Shown piece by piece: positions 8,075-17,371 of a stretch of DNA of 64,000 nt; within the stretch, counting starts at the first letter, position 1; each line of letters begins with the position of its first letter. The translations under genes were made by a program, and so were the position numbers. The stretch covers positions 372,001 through 436,000 of the forward strand of contig NZ_JACPYU010000016.1 in assembly GCF_016195855.1 (NCBI RefSeq). Direction: 5' to 3'. The notes under the pieces are model-generated. The model made no database searches and was not told the origin of the DNA. It was given only the letters and a program-made list of their open reading frames with translations. Source of the DNA: Aquabacterium sp. GTDB taxonomy: Bacteria > Pseudomonadota > Gammaproteobacteria > Burkholderiales > Burkholderiaceae_C.

Positions 8075-9796
8075 ATGAGCATGCTCACCACCCCCGCTAC
8101 CAAGTACCCTGCTTCCCCCGTTCTGGCCTTGCCTGACCGCACCTGGCCCAATCAGCAGATCACCCGAGCACCCATCTGGATGAGCACCGATCTGCGCGAC
8201 GGCAACCAGGCCTTGTTCGAGCCCATGAATGGCGCCACCAAGTTGCGCATGTTCCAGTTGCTGGTGGAGATCGGTTTCAAGGAAATCGAAGTGGCCTTCC
8301 CGGCGGCCTCTCGCACGGATTTCGATTTCGTGCGGACCTTGATTGAGGGCGGCCACATTCCGGACGACGTCACCATCGAGGTGATCACCCAGGCGCGCGA
8401 GGACCTGATCCGCGAGACCTTCGAGGCCTTGCGGGGGGCACCCAAGGCCATCGTGCACCTCTACAACGCCACGGCACCGGCCTGGCGTCGCACCGTGTTC
8501 GGCATGAGCCGCGATGAGGTCAAGCACCTGGCCGTGCGCAGCACGACCTTGATCCGCCAGTTGGCACAAGCCCAGACGGACACGCGCTGGACCTTCCAGT
8601 ACAGCCCCGAGACCTTCAGCACGACCGAGCCTGAATTCGCATTGGATGTGTGCAATGCGGTGATCGAGGCGTGGCAACCCACCGTGGCCCAGCCCATGAT
8701 CATCAACTTGCCCGCGACCGTGGAGGCCAGCACGCCCAATGTGTACGCGGACCAGATCGAGTGGATGCACCGACGGCTCGCCCAGCGCGGGGCCGTGATC
8801 CTCAGCGTGCACCCGCACAACGACCGAGGCACCGCGGTGGCCGCCGCCGAACTGGCCGTGATGGCGGGCGCCCAGCGCGTCGAGGGTTGCTTGTTTGGCA
8901 ATGGCGAGCGCACCGGCAATGTGGACCTGGTGACCTTGGCCTTGAACCTCTATAGCCAGGGTGTCAGCCCCGAGTTGGACTTCTCCAACCTGCCCGCGAT
9001 CGCGCGCACCGTGGAGCACTGCATCGCCTTGCCCGTGCACCCGCGCCATCCGTATGCGGGCGACCTGGTCTTCACCGCGTTCTCGGGCTCGCATCAGGAT
9101 GCCATCCGCAAGGGCCTGGCCGCGCAGCAGGCCGATGCACCCTGGACCGTGCCTTACCTCCCCATTGACCCGCGCGATGTGGGGGCCAGCTACGAGGCGG
9201 TGATCCGGGTGAACAGCCAGTCCGGCAAAGGCGGCATCACGTATTTGCTGGAGTCGGCCTATGGCCTGGTGATCCCGCGCCGGGCGCAGGTGGAGTTCAG
9301 CGCCAGCGTGCAGGCCGTGGCCGATGACACCGGGCGTGAATTGACGGCCGGGGCCTTGTGGGCCTTGTTCCAGGCCGAGTACCTGGCTGCGCCTGGCCCC
9401 TGGGCCTTGTTGCACCACCATGTGAGCGACGACCTGGGGCAAAGCCGCGTGGAGTTGCTGGTGCAGACCCCGCATGGCACACGCCGTTTGCAAGGGCATG
9501 GCAATGGCCCGCTCGATGCCGCCTGGCAGGCTGTGCAGGAGTTGGGCTTGCCCGACGGGGCACAGTGGCATGGCTTTGAAGAGCACGCCACCCGCGAAGG
9601 TTCGGACGCCACGGCGCTGGCCTGGGTCGAGGTGGGCGCGCCGGGCGTGGCGGCCAGCGTGTATGGCGCCGGGCGGCATCCGCACATGGTGAGCGCATCC
9701 GTGCAGGCCATGATGCAGGCGCTCAACCGCCTGGCCATCAAGGCGGGTTGGTCGGCTCAGGCCGAGATGGACCCGGACAAGGAGCGTGCCGCATGA
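8075..9796 (+). CDS. leuA: 2-isopropylmalate synthase
   Basis: Condenses acetyl-CoA with 2-oxoisovalerate in the first committed step of leucine synthesis. The protein has 573 residues and begins with the N-terminus typical of the longer LeuA type ([20 protein letters not shown]). Catalytic [13 protein letters not shown] is at residues 36-47, metal ligands are in SVHPHNDRG, and [12 protein letters not shown] precedes the C-terminal LeuA dimerisation/regulatory domain. The ATG at 8075 has a strong ribosome site GAGGAAAG at 8059-8066; a longer frame from 8024 is not needed. Its stop codon overlaps the start of the next gene (ATGA), indicating translational coupling. Feedback inhibition by leucine is usual in this family. 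Confidence 0.96.
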   Translation: MSMLTTPATKYPASPVLALPDRTWPNQQITRAPIWMSTDLRDGNQALFEPMNGATKLRMFQLLVEIGFKEIEVAFPAASRTDFDFVRTLIEGGHIPDDVTIEVITQAREDLIRETFEALRGAPKAIVHLYNATAPAWRRTVFGMSRDEVKHLAVRSTTLIRQLAQAQTDTRWTFQYSPETFSTTEPEFALDVCNAVIEAWQPTVAQPMIINLPATVEASTPNVYADQIEWMHRRLAQRGAVILSVHPHNDRGTAVAAAELAVMAGAQRVEGCLFGNGERTGNVDLVTLALNLYSQGVSPELDFSNLPAIARTVEHCIALPVHPRHPYAGDLVFTAFSGSHQDAIRKGLAAQQADAPWTVPYLPIDPRDVGASYEAVIRVNSQSGKGGITYLLESAYGLVIPRRAQVEFSASVQAVADDTGRELTAGALWALFQAEYLAAPGPWALLHHHVSDDLGQSRVELLVQTPHGTRRLQGHGNGPLDAAWQAVQELGLPDGAQWHGFEEHATREGSDATALAWVEVGAPGVAASVYGAGRHPHMVSASVQAMMQALNRLAIKAGWSAQAEMDPDKERAA

Positions 9797-10125
9797 GACG
9801 CGCATCCAATATGTTCGGTGTCTGCCCGAGTTGTTGCCATTCGGGGCCCTTGCTGCGCCATGCCGTGCGCCCGAGCTGGTGGCGCGATGTGCCTCAGGAC
9901 GGGCGGCCACAGGTTCGCCGTGGGCACATCGTGCGCTGGCGTTGCCCGGCCTGCAGCCAGACCCACTCCTGCCAGCCGGATTGGGCCTTGCCAGGCAAAC
10001 GCCTGACCCGGGCACTGGATGCCTGGGTGCGGCAGGCCTTGCAGGCAGGCCAGAGCGCACGCGCCGTGGCCCGCTGGTGCGGGGTCGACGAAAAAACCGT
10101 GCGCACCTGGGGCAATACGAGCTAG
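9793..10125 (+). CDS. Small zinc-ribbon plus helix-turn-helix protein
   Basis: A 110-residue protein whose ATG overlaps the leuA stop as ATGA. Two CxxC pairs (CPSC 11-14 and CPAC 51-54) can form a zinc ribbon, and residues about 85-107 ([20 protein letters not shown]) look like a helix-turn-helix. The combination recalls the N-terminal DNA-binding part of ISL3/IS1-type transposases, but there is no catalytic domain and no inverted repeats, so it may be a domesticated DNA-binding protein or a remnant. Translational coupling to leuA suggests stable retention. I do not recognise a characterised homologue. Confidence 0.6.
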   Translation: MRRASNMFGVCPSCCHSGPLLRHAVRPSWWRDVPQDGRPQVRRGHIVRWRCPACSQTHSCQPDWALPGKRLTRALDAWVRQALQAGQSARAVARWCGVDEKTVRTWGNTS

Positions 10126-10161
10126 CGCCCGTACTGGACGGCAGCGTTCATTCCCGCTAAC

Positions 10162-10183
10162 ATACTGTATGCGCATACAGTAT
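10162..10183 (+). promoter_or_regulatory. LexA (SOS) box controlling imuA-imuB-dnaE2
   Basis: A perfect 22-bp palindrome ATACTGTATGC / GCATACAGTAT that contains CTGT-N8-ACAG, the E. coli-type LexA consensus. It ends 13 nt before the ATG of imuA, so LexA bound here should block initiation directly. Confidence 0.95.
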
Positions 10184-10196
10184 TGCGTTGCTTGAC

Positions 10197-11042
10197 ATGA
10201 ACCTGCCTTCTGTTTCTCTTTCCCTGCCCCGCGGCGCCGCAGCCTTGCCCGAGCATGTGGCTCAGGCCGTGTGGCGTGGGGATGCCATGGGGCGGGCGGC
10301 CAGCACGGTCATCGCCAGTGGGCACCCGGCGCTGGATGCCGAGTTGCCTGGCGGTGGCTGGCCTTGTCAGGCCATGACCGAGGTGCTGCTGGCCCAGTCT
10401 GCCCAGGCCGAATGGCGCTTGCTGGGCCCGGCGCTGGCGCAGGTCGTGCGGCAAGGTGGCAGCGTGCTGTTGATTGGGCCGCCTCATCCCCCTCACCTGC
10501 CCGGTTTGTCCCGCGAAGGCTTGCGTGACGACCGCCTGATCCGCGTGGACGCCCGCACACCCGCCGAGCGCCTGTGGGCCACCGAGCAGGCCTTGAAGGC
10601 GGGTTGTGTCAGCGCGGTCCTGAGTTGGCTGCCGCAGGTGCGCCCGGAGCAGATCCGGCGCCTGCACGCCTGTGCGGCGCAGCACCCCGGGCCGCTGTTC
10701 GTGTTCCGTCCCGTCAAGGCTCAGGCCGATTCATCTGCCGCCCCTTTGCGTGTGCTGCTGGGGCTCGGGGCATGTCCACATCCCTTGCAAGTGCAGATCA
10801 TCAAACGACGAGGGCCCATGCTGGATCAGGTCTTGAGCCTGCCGCATTGGCCGGCTGGTTTGACGTCACTTCTGCCGCCTCTGCCCCCTCGCTCACTTGC
10901 ACCTTTGCCTGCTGTTTCTCTACCTGTTCCGGCTTCTTCATCCACCACAACACCATCCAGCCCAGAGTCCGATGCTCACCGCAGGCCACACCATGCTGCA
11001 CTGGATCGCGCTGCTGCCCGGGCATCTCGAGCCATGTCCTGA
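10197..11042 (+). CDS. imuA: SOS mutasome protein ImuA (RecA-like/SulA-related)
   Basis: The first gene of the damage-inducible mutagenesis cassette; ImuA links RecA and ImuB. The protein has about 281 residues with SGHPALDAELPGGGWPCQAMTEVLL, the hallmark of ImuA and RecA/RadA relatives, followed by a degenerate ATPase core (SVLLIGPPHPP, SAVLSWLPQVRPEQIRRL). The Ser/Pro-rich C-terminus is read in a region that also encodes the start of ImuB. An ATG at 10197 was chosen over a TTG at 10188. Because the LexA box ends at 10183 there is no room for a ribosome site, so the mRNA may be leaderless or initiation may occur further inside. Confidence 0.88.
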   Translation: MNLPSVSLSLPRGAAALPEHVAQAVWRGDAMGRAASTVIASGHPALDAELPGGGWPCQAMTEVLLAQSAQAEWRLLGPALAQVVRQGGSVLLIGPPHPPHLPGLSREGLRDDRLIRVDARTPAERLWATEQALKAGCVSAVLSWLPQVRPEQIRRLHACAAQHPGPLFVFRPVKAQADSSAAPLRVLLGLGACPHPLQVQIIKRRGPMLDQVLSLPHWPAGLTSLLPPLPPRSLAPLPAVSLPVPASSSTTTPSSPESDAHRRPHHAALDRAAARASRAMS

Positions 11043-12483
11043 GGCTCATGCCAGCCAGGCGGCCCATCACGACGAGCCCCAGGCTGAGCCTCAGGTGCCA
11101 GCCTGTGTCATGCCAACGGTGCTGAGCCCCTTGCATCTGGGCTGGTGGGCACTGCAGTTCACGCCTCGTGTGGCCTTGCTGGAAGACGCCGTGGTGCTGG
11201 AGGTGCAGGCCAGCGAGCGCCTGTTCGGTGGCGCCAGGGTATTGCGCGAGCGCATTGTGGATGAGGCCAGGGCCCACGGTGCAGAGGCCTTCGGTCATGC
11301 CGCCACGGCCTTGGCGGCGGTGGCGCTGGCTCGCGATGGGCGAGCCAAGATGCCTGACGACGGCCATGATGATGAGGCCGAGGTGGATGGGCTGGGCAAG
11401 CTGGCAGTATGTCTGGACACGCTGCCGCTTGACGTCTTGCCGGGTGTGGCCACGCACGGCCCCACGCTGGCCAGGCTGGGTTGCCGCACCCTGGCGGATG
11501 TACGCGCCCTGCCCCGTGGCGGCCTGAGCCGGCGCTTTGGCGCAGGCTTGCTGCAAACGCTGGACCGCGCTTATGGCCGCAGCCCGGAGGCATTCGACTG
11601 GCTGGTGCTGCCACCGGTGTTCGATGCCCGGCTGGAGTTGCCCGGCCGGGTCGAGTCGGCTCCTGCCCTGTTGTTTGCGGCCAGCCGCTTGCTGCAGCAA
11701 CTGTGTGCCTGGCTGGCAGGCCGGCAAGCGGGTGTCACGGCTTTCACCTTGCGCTGGCTGCATGACTGGCACCGGCGAGACAGCAGCCGCGAAGGCGAAT
11801 GGACGGTGCGCCTGGCCAGCCCCACGCGCGACTACCCCCGCCTGAGCCGCCTGCTGGCCGAGCACCTGCAACGCATCCAGTTGCATGCGCCCGTGGGTGA
11901 CATCAGCCTGCATGCCGATGCCATCGAAGCACTGCCTGTGAGCAGCCAGCAACTCTTCCAGGAGTACCGTGAAGACCAGTTGAACGCTGGCCCCGATGCC
12001 TTGCTGACACCTTCGGCGCAGCGTGCCCAACGTGATGCCTTGCTGGCTTTGCTGGAAAAGCTCAGTGTGCGGCTGGGGCCCGAGCGCGTGCTGCAAGCCC
12101 GGATACAGGCCGATCACCGTCTGGAGTGCGCGCAGCAATGGCTGCCTGCCGTGCAAGCCTTGTCAGACAAGAACCGGCAGCCGACACCAGCCAAGCTGCT
12201 TGCCGACACACCGCAGCCTTGCTGGGTGCTGCCCGAGCCCTTGCCCCTGGCGCTGGAGAGGGGCATGGGCCAGCACCCGGTCTACCAAGGGCGCCTGACG
12301 CTGCTGGCGGGCCCGCATCGCGTCGAGGCAGGCTGGTGGGATGCGCACACCGGCCATGCCCGTTTCACGCGCGACTATTACCTGGCCAGCAGTGCCCATG
12401 CAGGGCTGCTGTGGGTGTTCAAAAGCCAGCAGGCCACAGACGAAGCGGGCAGCCCCTGGTACCTGCACGGCTTCTTTGCCTGA
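10993..12483 (+). CDS. imuB: Y-family polymerase-like mutasome hub ImuB
   Basis: A catalytically degenerate DinB/UmuC-like protein that bridges the beta clamp, ImuA and DnaE2 during translesion synthesis. The frame reads MLHWIALLPG, then WALQFTPRVALLEDAVVLEVQASERLFGG and LPRGGLSRRFGAGLLQTLDRAYG (helix-hairpin-helix region). About 496 residues from the ATG at 10993; an alternative ATG at 10972 adds seven residues. The start overlaps the end of imuA by 50 nt in another frame. A roughly 25-residue insert (EPCPEAHASQAAHHDEPQAE and following) separates the first strand from the palm, longer than I expect for the family. Confidence 0.88.
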   Translation: MLHWIALLPGHLEPCPEAHASQAAHHDEPQAEPQVPACVMPTVLSPLHLGWWALQFTPRVALLEDAVVLEVQASERLFGGARVLRERIVDEARAHGAEAFGHAATALAAVALARDGRAKMPDDGHDDEAEVDGLGKLAVCLDTLPLDVLPGVATHGPTLARLGCRTLADVRALPRGGLSRRFGAGLLQTLDRAYGRSPEAFDWLVLPPVFDARLELPGRVESAPALLFAASRLLQQLCAWLAGRQAGVTAFTLRWLHDWHRRDSSREGEWTVRLASPTRDYPRLSRLLAEHLQRIQLHAPVGDISLHADAIEALPVSSQQLFQEYREDQLNAGPDALLTPSAQRAQRDALLALLEKLSVRLGPERVLQARIQADHRLECAQQWLPAVQALSDKNRQPTPAKLLADTPQPCWVLPEPLPLALERGMGQHPVYQGRLTLLAGPHRVEAGWWDAHTGHARFTRDYYLASSAHAGLLWVFKSQQATDEAGSPWYLHGFFA

Positions 12484-12495
12484 GCGGAGCCCTGC

Positions 12496-15400
12496 ATGCT
12501 GCCTCCTTCCCCGCTCCCCTCCTTGCCATTCGCCCTGCCTGACTACGTCGAGCTGCATGCGGTGTCGAACTTTTCTTTTTTGCGCGGCGCCTCGCATGGG
12601 GAGGAACTGGTGCAGCGCGCCCTGGCGCTGGGCTATGGCGGCCTGGCCATCACGGATGATTGCAGCCTGGCCGGCGTGGTGCGGGCGCATCTGGCCTTGC
12701 GTGAGGCACGTCAGGCAAAGCAAGCTGGCGCTGAAGACTTCAAGTTGCTGATCGGCAGCGAGTTCCAGGTGTTCGAGGATGCACAAGACGAAACCCCCTT
12801 TCGCCTGATTGTGCTGGCCTGCCACCGCCTGGGTTACGGCCTGCTGAGCGAGTTCATCACACGCCTGCGCCGTGCCACCGAGGGCAAGGGCCAGGCCCGG
12901 CTGGCGCGCGCCCAGATCCGCCAGGAGGCCTTGGGGGATTGCGTGGTGCTCATGGTGCCCAACCGCTGCTGCTCTGCCGCAGCCATCGAGGCGCAGGCAC
13001 GGTGGCTCAAACAGCACTTTGCCGGTCGCTGCTGGCTGGCCCTCGAGTTGCACAACCAGCTGGATGATGCGGTGTGGCTGCGCACCTTGCGCCATGTCAG
13101 CGAGGCCAGCCGTGTGCCATTGGTGGCGTCTGGTGATGTCCACATGCATGCCCGCTCCCGCAAGCCCTTGCATGATGTGCTCACCGCCATCCGCATCGGC
13201 AAGCCCTTGCCTGAATGCGGGCTGGAGCTGGAGCGCCATGCCGAGCGCCATTTGCGCAGCCGCCTGCAACTGGCGCAGCGCTACCCGGCTGACACCCTGG
13301 CTGCCACGCTGGATGTGGCTGCGTGTTGCACGTTCAGCCTGGATGAGTTGTGCTATGAATACCCTGAAGAAGTGGTGCCTGCTGGCGAGACCCCAAGCAG
13401 CTACCTGCGGCGCCTGACTGATGCGGGGGGCAACTGGCGCTACCCGCAGGGCGTGCCTGCTCGTGTTCGGCAGCAGGTGGACAAGGAGCTGGCGCTCATT
13501 GCCGAGCTGGACTATGAAAAGTACTTCCTCACGGTGTATGACATCGTGCGCTTTGCCCGCTCCAAGCACATCCTGTGTCAGGGCCGAGGCAGCGCGGCCA
13601 ACTCAGCCGTGTGCTACTGCCTGGGCGTGACCGAGGTCGATCCGGATCAGGCCACCCTGCTGTTCGAGCGCTTCATCTCCAAAGAGCGCAACGAGCCGCC
13701 CGATATCGATGTGGACTTCGAGCATGAGCGCCGCGAAGAGGTCATCCAGTACCTGTACCAGCGTTATGGCCGCGACCGTGCCGCCCTGACCGCTACCGTC
13801 ATCAGCTACCGCACGCGCAGTGCCTTGCGCGACGTGGGCAAGGCACTGGGCTTTGACGCCAGGATGATCGAGCGGGTCGGTGACAACCACCAGTGGTGGG
13901 ACGGCCAGGGCATCCAGACAGAGCGCTTGGTCGAGCTGGGGCTGGACCCGCAAGACATCCGGCTGCGTCAATGGCAGGACTTGTCGCGCACCTTGATGGG
14001 TTTTCCGCGCCACCTCAGCCAGCACACCGGCGGCTTCGTGATCGCCAAAGGCGCCTTGTGCCGCATGGTGCCCATCGAGAACGCCAGCATGCCCGATCGC
14101 AGCGTCATCCAGTGGGACAAGGATGACCTGGACGCATTGGGCCTGCTCAAGGTCGATGTGCTGGCGCTGGGCATGCTCACCGCCTTGCGCAAGGCCCTGG
14201 ATTTCATCGGCCAGCAGCGTGGCCACGCGTTCGAGCTGCAAGACATCCCCAAGGAAGACAAGGCCACCTACGACATGATCTGTGAGGCCGACACCATTGG
14301 CGTCTTCCAGATCGAAAGCCGGGCGCAGATGAGCATGCTGCCGCGTCTGCGCCCTGACAAGTTCTATGACCTGGTGGTCGAGGTGGCCCTGGTGCGCCCG
14401 GGGCCGATCCAGGGCGGCATGGTCCACCCCTATCTGGAGCGCCGCGAGATCTACCGGCGCGACCCATCAGCCATCACCTACCCGCCCCGTCTGGAGGCGG
14501 CGCTCCAACGTACCCTGGGCATCCCTATCTTCCAGGAGCAGGTGATGCAGATCGTGGTGCTGGCAGCCGGCTTCACGCCGGGCGAGGCCGATGAGTTGCG
14601 CCGCTCCATGGCCGCCTGGCGGCGCAAAGGTGGCGTGCACAAATTCAAGGACAAGGTCATCAATGGCATGGCCGCCAACGGCTATGACCCGGGCTTTGCC
14701 GACCAGATCTTCAAGCAGATCCAGGGCTTTGGCGAATATGGCTTCCCGGAGTCCCATGCGGCCAGCTTTGCGCTGCTCGTCTACGCGAGTGCCTGGGTCA
14801 AGTGTCATGAGCCAGCCGCCTTTCTGGCCGGCTTGCTCAACGCGCAACCATTGGGTTTTTATTCACCCAGCCAGCTCGTGCAGGATGCGCGCCGGCATGG
14901 TGTGGAGGTGCGCCCACCCGACGTGATGGACAGCCTGTGGGATTGCACGCTGGAGGCGCCACTTGCTGCGCCGCATCGATCCAGTGCCAACCGGACTGAA
15001 GCCCGCGCAGACCAGCCCGCTGTGCGCCTGGGCTTGCGGCTGGTGGCCGGGCTGTCTCGCCAATCGGCCGAACGCATCGTGAAGGCACGCGAGCAGGCGT
15101 CCTTTACCGATGTGGACGACCTGGCCCGCCGCGCTGACCTCGATCAGGCTGATATGCGGGCCCTGGCTTCAGGTGATGCGTTGATGAGCTTGTCCGGGCA
15201 CCGCCGCCAGCAGGTCTGGGAGGCTTCGGCCCTGCACCGCGCCCCGCTGTTGCTGCGCGAAGCCCCGGTGGCAGAAGACAGGCTGACCTTGCCTCAGGCC
15301 CACGAGGGCGAAGAGATCGTGTTTGACTATGCCTCGCTGGGCCTGACCCTCAGGCGCCACCCCCTGGCCTTGCTGCGCCCCAAGCTGGCCGCGCAAAGGC

Positions 15401-15720
15401 TCTGGACGGCGCAGGAGATGCGAGACTTCCCTAACGGGCGGCTGGCACGCGCCTGCGGCATCGTCACCGTGCGGCAGCAACCCGCCACGGCCTCGGGCGT
15501 GATCTTCGTGACCCTGGAAGACGAGACCGGCACGGTCAACGTGGTGGTGTGGAAGCATGTGCGCGACCGCTATCGCCAGGCCTTGCTGCAGGCCCGTTTG
15601 CTGGCGATCTATGGCGTGTGGCAGCGCGAAGGCGAGGTGCGCCACCTGATTGCCCAGCATCTGCGTGACCTCACGCCCTTGCTGGGCAGCCTGGCCACGA
15701 CCAGCCGCGATTTCCATTGA
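12496..15720 (+). CDS. dnaE2: Error-prone DNA polymerase III alpha subunit
   Basis: The catalytic component of the ImuA-ImuB-DnaE2 mutasome. The 1074-residue protein starts with a PHP domain (ELHAVSNFSFLRGASHGEEL, ITDDCSLAGVVRAH) and has the alpha-subunit palm motif PPDIDVDFEHERREEV, in which the catalytic aspartates are present. GRGSAANSAVCY and the thumb/finger region follow, ending with an OB fold (GIVTVRQQPATASGVIFVTLEDETG). It is shorter than the replicative DnaE, as DnaE2 proteins are. It starts 13 nt after imuB in the same transcription unit under the LexA box. Confidence 0.95.
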   Translation: MLPPSPLPSLPFALPDYVELHAVSNFSFLRGASHGEELVQRALALGYGGLAITDDCSLAGVVRAHLALREARQAKQAGAEDFKLLIGSEFQVFEDAQDETPFRLIVLACHRLGYGLLSEFITRLRRATEGKGQARLARAQIRQEALGDCVVLMVPNRCCSAAAIEAQARWLKQHFAGRCWLALELHNQLDDAVWLRTLRHVSEASRVPLVASGDVHMHARSRKPLHDVLTAIRIGKPLPECGLELERHAERHLRSRLQLAQRYPADTLAATLDVAACCTFSLDELCYEYPEEVVPAGETPSSYLRRLTDAGGNWRYPQGVPARVRQQVDKELALIAELDYEKYFLTVYDIVRFARSKHILCQGRGSAANSAVCYCLGVTEVDPDQATLLFERFISKERNEPPDIDVDFEHERREEVIQYLYQRYGRDRAALTATVISYRTRSALRDVGKALGFDARMIERVGDNHQWWDGQGIQTERLVELGLDPQDIRLRQWQDLSRTLMGFPRHLSQHTGGFVIAKGALCRMVPIENASMPDRSVIQWDKDDLDALGLLKVDVLALGMLTALRKALDFIGQQRGHAFELQDIPKEDKATYDMICEADTIGVFQIESRAQMSMLPRLRPDKFYDLVVEVALVRPGPIQGGMVHPYLERREIYRRDPSAITYPPRLEAALQRTLGIPIFQEQVMQIVVLAAGFTPGEADELRRSMAAWRRKGGVHKFKDKVINGMAANGYDPGFADQIFKQIQGFGEYGFPESHAASFALLVYASAWVKCHEPAAFLAGLLNAQPLGFYSPSQLVQDARRHGVEVRPPDVMDSLWDCTLEAPLAAPHRSSANRTEARADQPAVRLGLRLVAGLSRQSAERIVKAREQASFTDVDDLARRADLDQADMRALASGDALMSLSGHRRQQVWEASALHRAPLLLREAPVAEDRLTLPQAHEGEEIVFDYASLGLTLRRHPLALLRPKLAAQRLWTAQEMRDFPNGRLARACGIVTVRQQPATASGVIFVTLEDETGTVNVVVWKHVRDRYRQALLQARLLAIYGVWQREGEVRHLIAQHLRDLTPLLGSLATTSRDFH

Positions 15721-15784
15721 GCGCTGTCGGTACTTGCGAGCGTGCGTGCAACTGCTACATTGCCGGCTCGGACCTGCATCAGCA

Positions 15785-17371
15785 ATGGCCCCCTTCCAAT
15801 TTCTCCACGTATGGCTCCTTGCCTTTGTTGTCAGCCTCGTCGGCTTGAATGCCGGCGCGGTGGTGCTGGGCGATGGCGCCGCCTTGTCGGAGCCTTGGCC
15901 ACCTGCTGTGCAGCCCTCACCACCAGACAACTGCGCTGCGAGGCTGACAGGTCGCCACACCACTTATGACGTGGGCCCCGGGCAGCCTCTGACCGAGCTC
16001 ACGGACGTACCCTGGCTGGCTTTGCAGGCCGGCGATGTGGTCAACATCCATTACCGCCCCGAGCCCTATCGAACGAAGTTCGGTTTGCGTGCGCAAGGTA
16101 CAGCCGATGCCCCCGTCGTCATCAATGGCGTGACCAGTGGCACCTGCGCCCGCCCTGTGATCTCTGGCGAGCAGGCCGTCACGGCACGCGATGCCCGCAT
16201 GGCGGACTTCAACCGCAGCCCGGAAGGGGCAGGCCTCATCCTGATTCATCGGCCACCCAGTGGCCCTGGTGAAGCGTTCACGCCGAGCCACATCGTCATC
16301 CAGAACCTCAAGCTCACGGGTGTGAGGGCGGGCAAAAGCTTCCTCAACGCTGAAGGCATGGCGCAAAAATATGGGGACTTTTCTGCGGCCATCTACGCCT
16401 TGCGCGTCCACAACCTGACGGTGGAGAACTGCGAGATCACCGGCAACAGCATGGGCATCTTCACCGATACCAAGGGCGACGCAGCTGACGAATACAGCGC
16501 CAACATCATCATTCGCCGCAACCTGATCTACTACAACGGCAACCCAGGCCGCTACTACGAGCACAACCTGTATATCCAGGCTCGTCGTGCCCTTTACGAG
16601 GGCAACTTCATCGGACAGGCCTACGGGGGATCATCCTTGAAGGACCGCAGCAGCGGTACCGTGATCCGCTACAACAAGATCCTGGCCAGCGGGCATGCCA
16701 TGGACCTGGTCGAAACCGAAGAAGAACAGTTCAAGATCCTCCGGATGGACCCGCTCTACCCGTACGCCTGGGTCTACGGCAACATCATCATCAATGACAG
16801 CCGGGCCCCAGCGGGCATGGCCGTCAACATGGTGCATTGGGGCTTTGACAACGCGGTCGAGCGCGGCCGAAACGGGGTGCTTTTTTTCTATCACAACACC
16901 GTGGTCAGCCGCATCGAGCCGCAGGCGTTTCCTTACGTGGTGGCATTCCAGATCGGGCGCGAGGGCCTGGCACCTGTGGGGGCCTCGGTGGAGGCCGCAT
17001 CCAATGTGTTCTGCCAGCAATCTGACAACGAATGGCGCTTCCTCAGCCAGGCTGGCAGCTTGAAGCTTGTGGGGACCAACTATGTGCCCGAAGGCTGGGT
17101 GCCTGGCAAGCCGAATGTGCAGGCCGATGTGGCACTGACCGGTGCCAGGTTGATGGCCGGTCTCAACCCCAAGCTGGATGCCGCGGGCGTGCCGCTGGTT
17201 GACTCACCGGTCTGGGATCAACTCGACATGGGGCCAAGCTTCACCCCGCCAGGCGCCACGGCGCAGAACCTGACGGTGCAGCATCAGTACAAGATCGGCG
17301 TGGGCGTTGCGCCCAGGCCTGCTTCGGGCAAACCTGGGCGCGCGGCCCTGGGGGCCATGGCTGCGCCCTGA
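15785..17371 (+). CDS. Secreted right-handed parallel beta-helix protein
   Basis: A 528-residue protein with a hydrophobic signal peptide (HVWLLAFVVSLVGLNAGAVV). Repeated short strands suggest a parallel beta-helix: IVIQNLKLTGV, LTVENCEITGNSMGIF, IIIRRNLIYYNG, YEGNFIG, TVIRYNKIL, VYGNIIIND, LFFYHNTVV. This is the pectate-lyase/NosD/DUF1565 architecture of polysaccharide-acting or surface proteins. I see no identifiable lyase catalytic arrangement, and the substrate is unknown. It starts 64 nt after dnaE2, and its stop abuts the stop of the convergent lpdA with no spacer. Confidence 0.75.
   Translation: MAPFQFLHVWLLAFVVSLVGLNAGAVVLGDGAALSEPWPPAVQPSPPDNCAARLTGRHTTYDVGPGQPLTELTDVPWLALQAGDVVNIHYRPEPYRTKFGLRAQGTADAPVVINGVTSGTCARPVISGEQAVTARDARMADFNRSPEGAGLILIHRPPSGPGEAFTPSHIVIQNLKLTGVRAGKSFLNAEGMAQKYGDFSAAIYALRVHNLTVENCEITGNSMGIFTDTKGDAADEYSANIIIRRNLIYYNGNPGRYYEHNLYIQARRALYEGNFIGQAYGGSSLKDRSSGTVIRYNKILASGHAMDLVETEEEQFKILRMDPLYPYAWVYGNIIINDSRAPAGMAVNMVHWGFDNAVERGRNGVLFFYHNTVVSRIEPQAFPYVVAFQIGREGLAPVGASVEAASNVFCQQSDNEWRFLSQAGSLKLVGTNYVPEGWVPGKPNVQADVALTGARLMAGLNPKLDAAGVPLVDSPVWDQLDMGPSFTPPGATAQNLTVQHQYKIGVGVAPRPASGKPGRAALGAMAAP

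Noticed and set aside
8051-10060. Open frame of about 670 codons on the minus strand opposite leuA
   Set aside because: Same artefact of high GC; the sense strand codes for a complete LeuA with all catalytic motifs.
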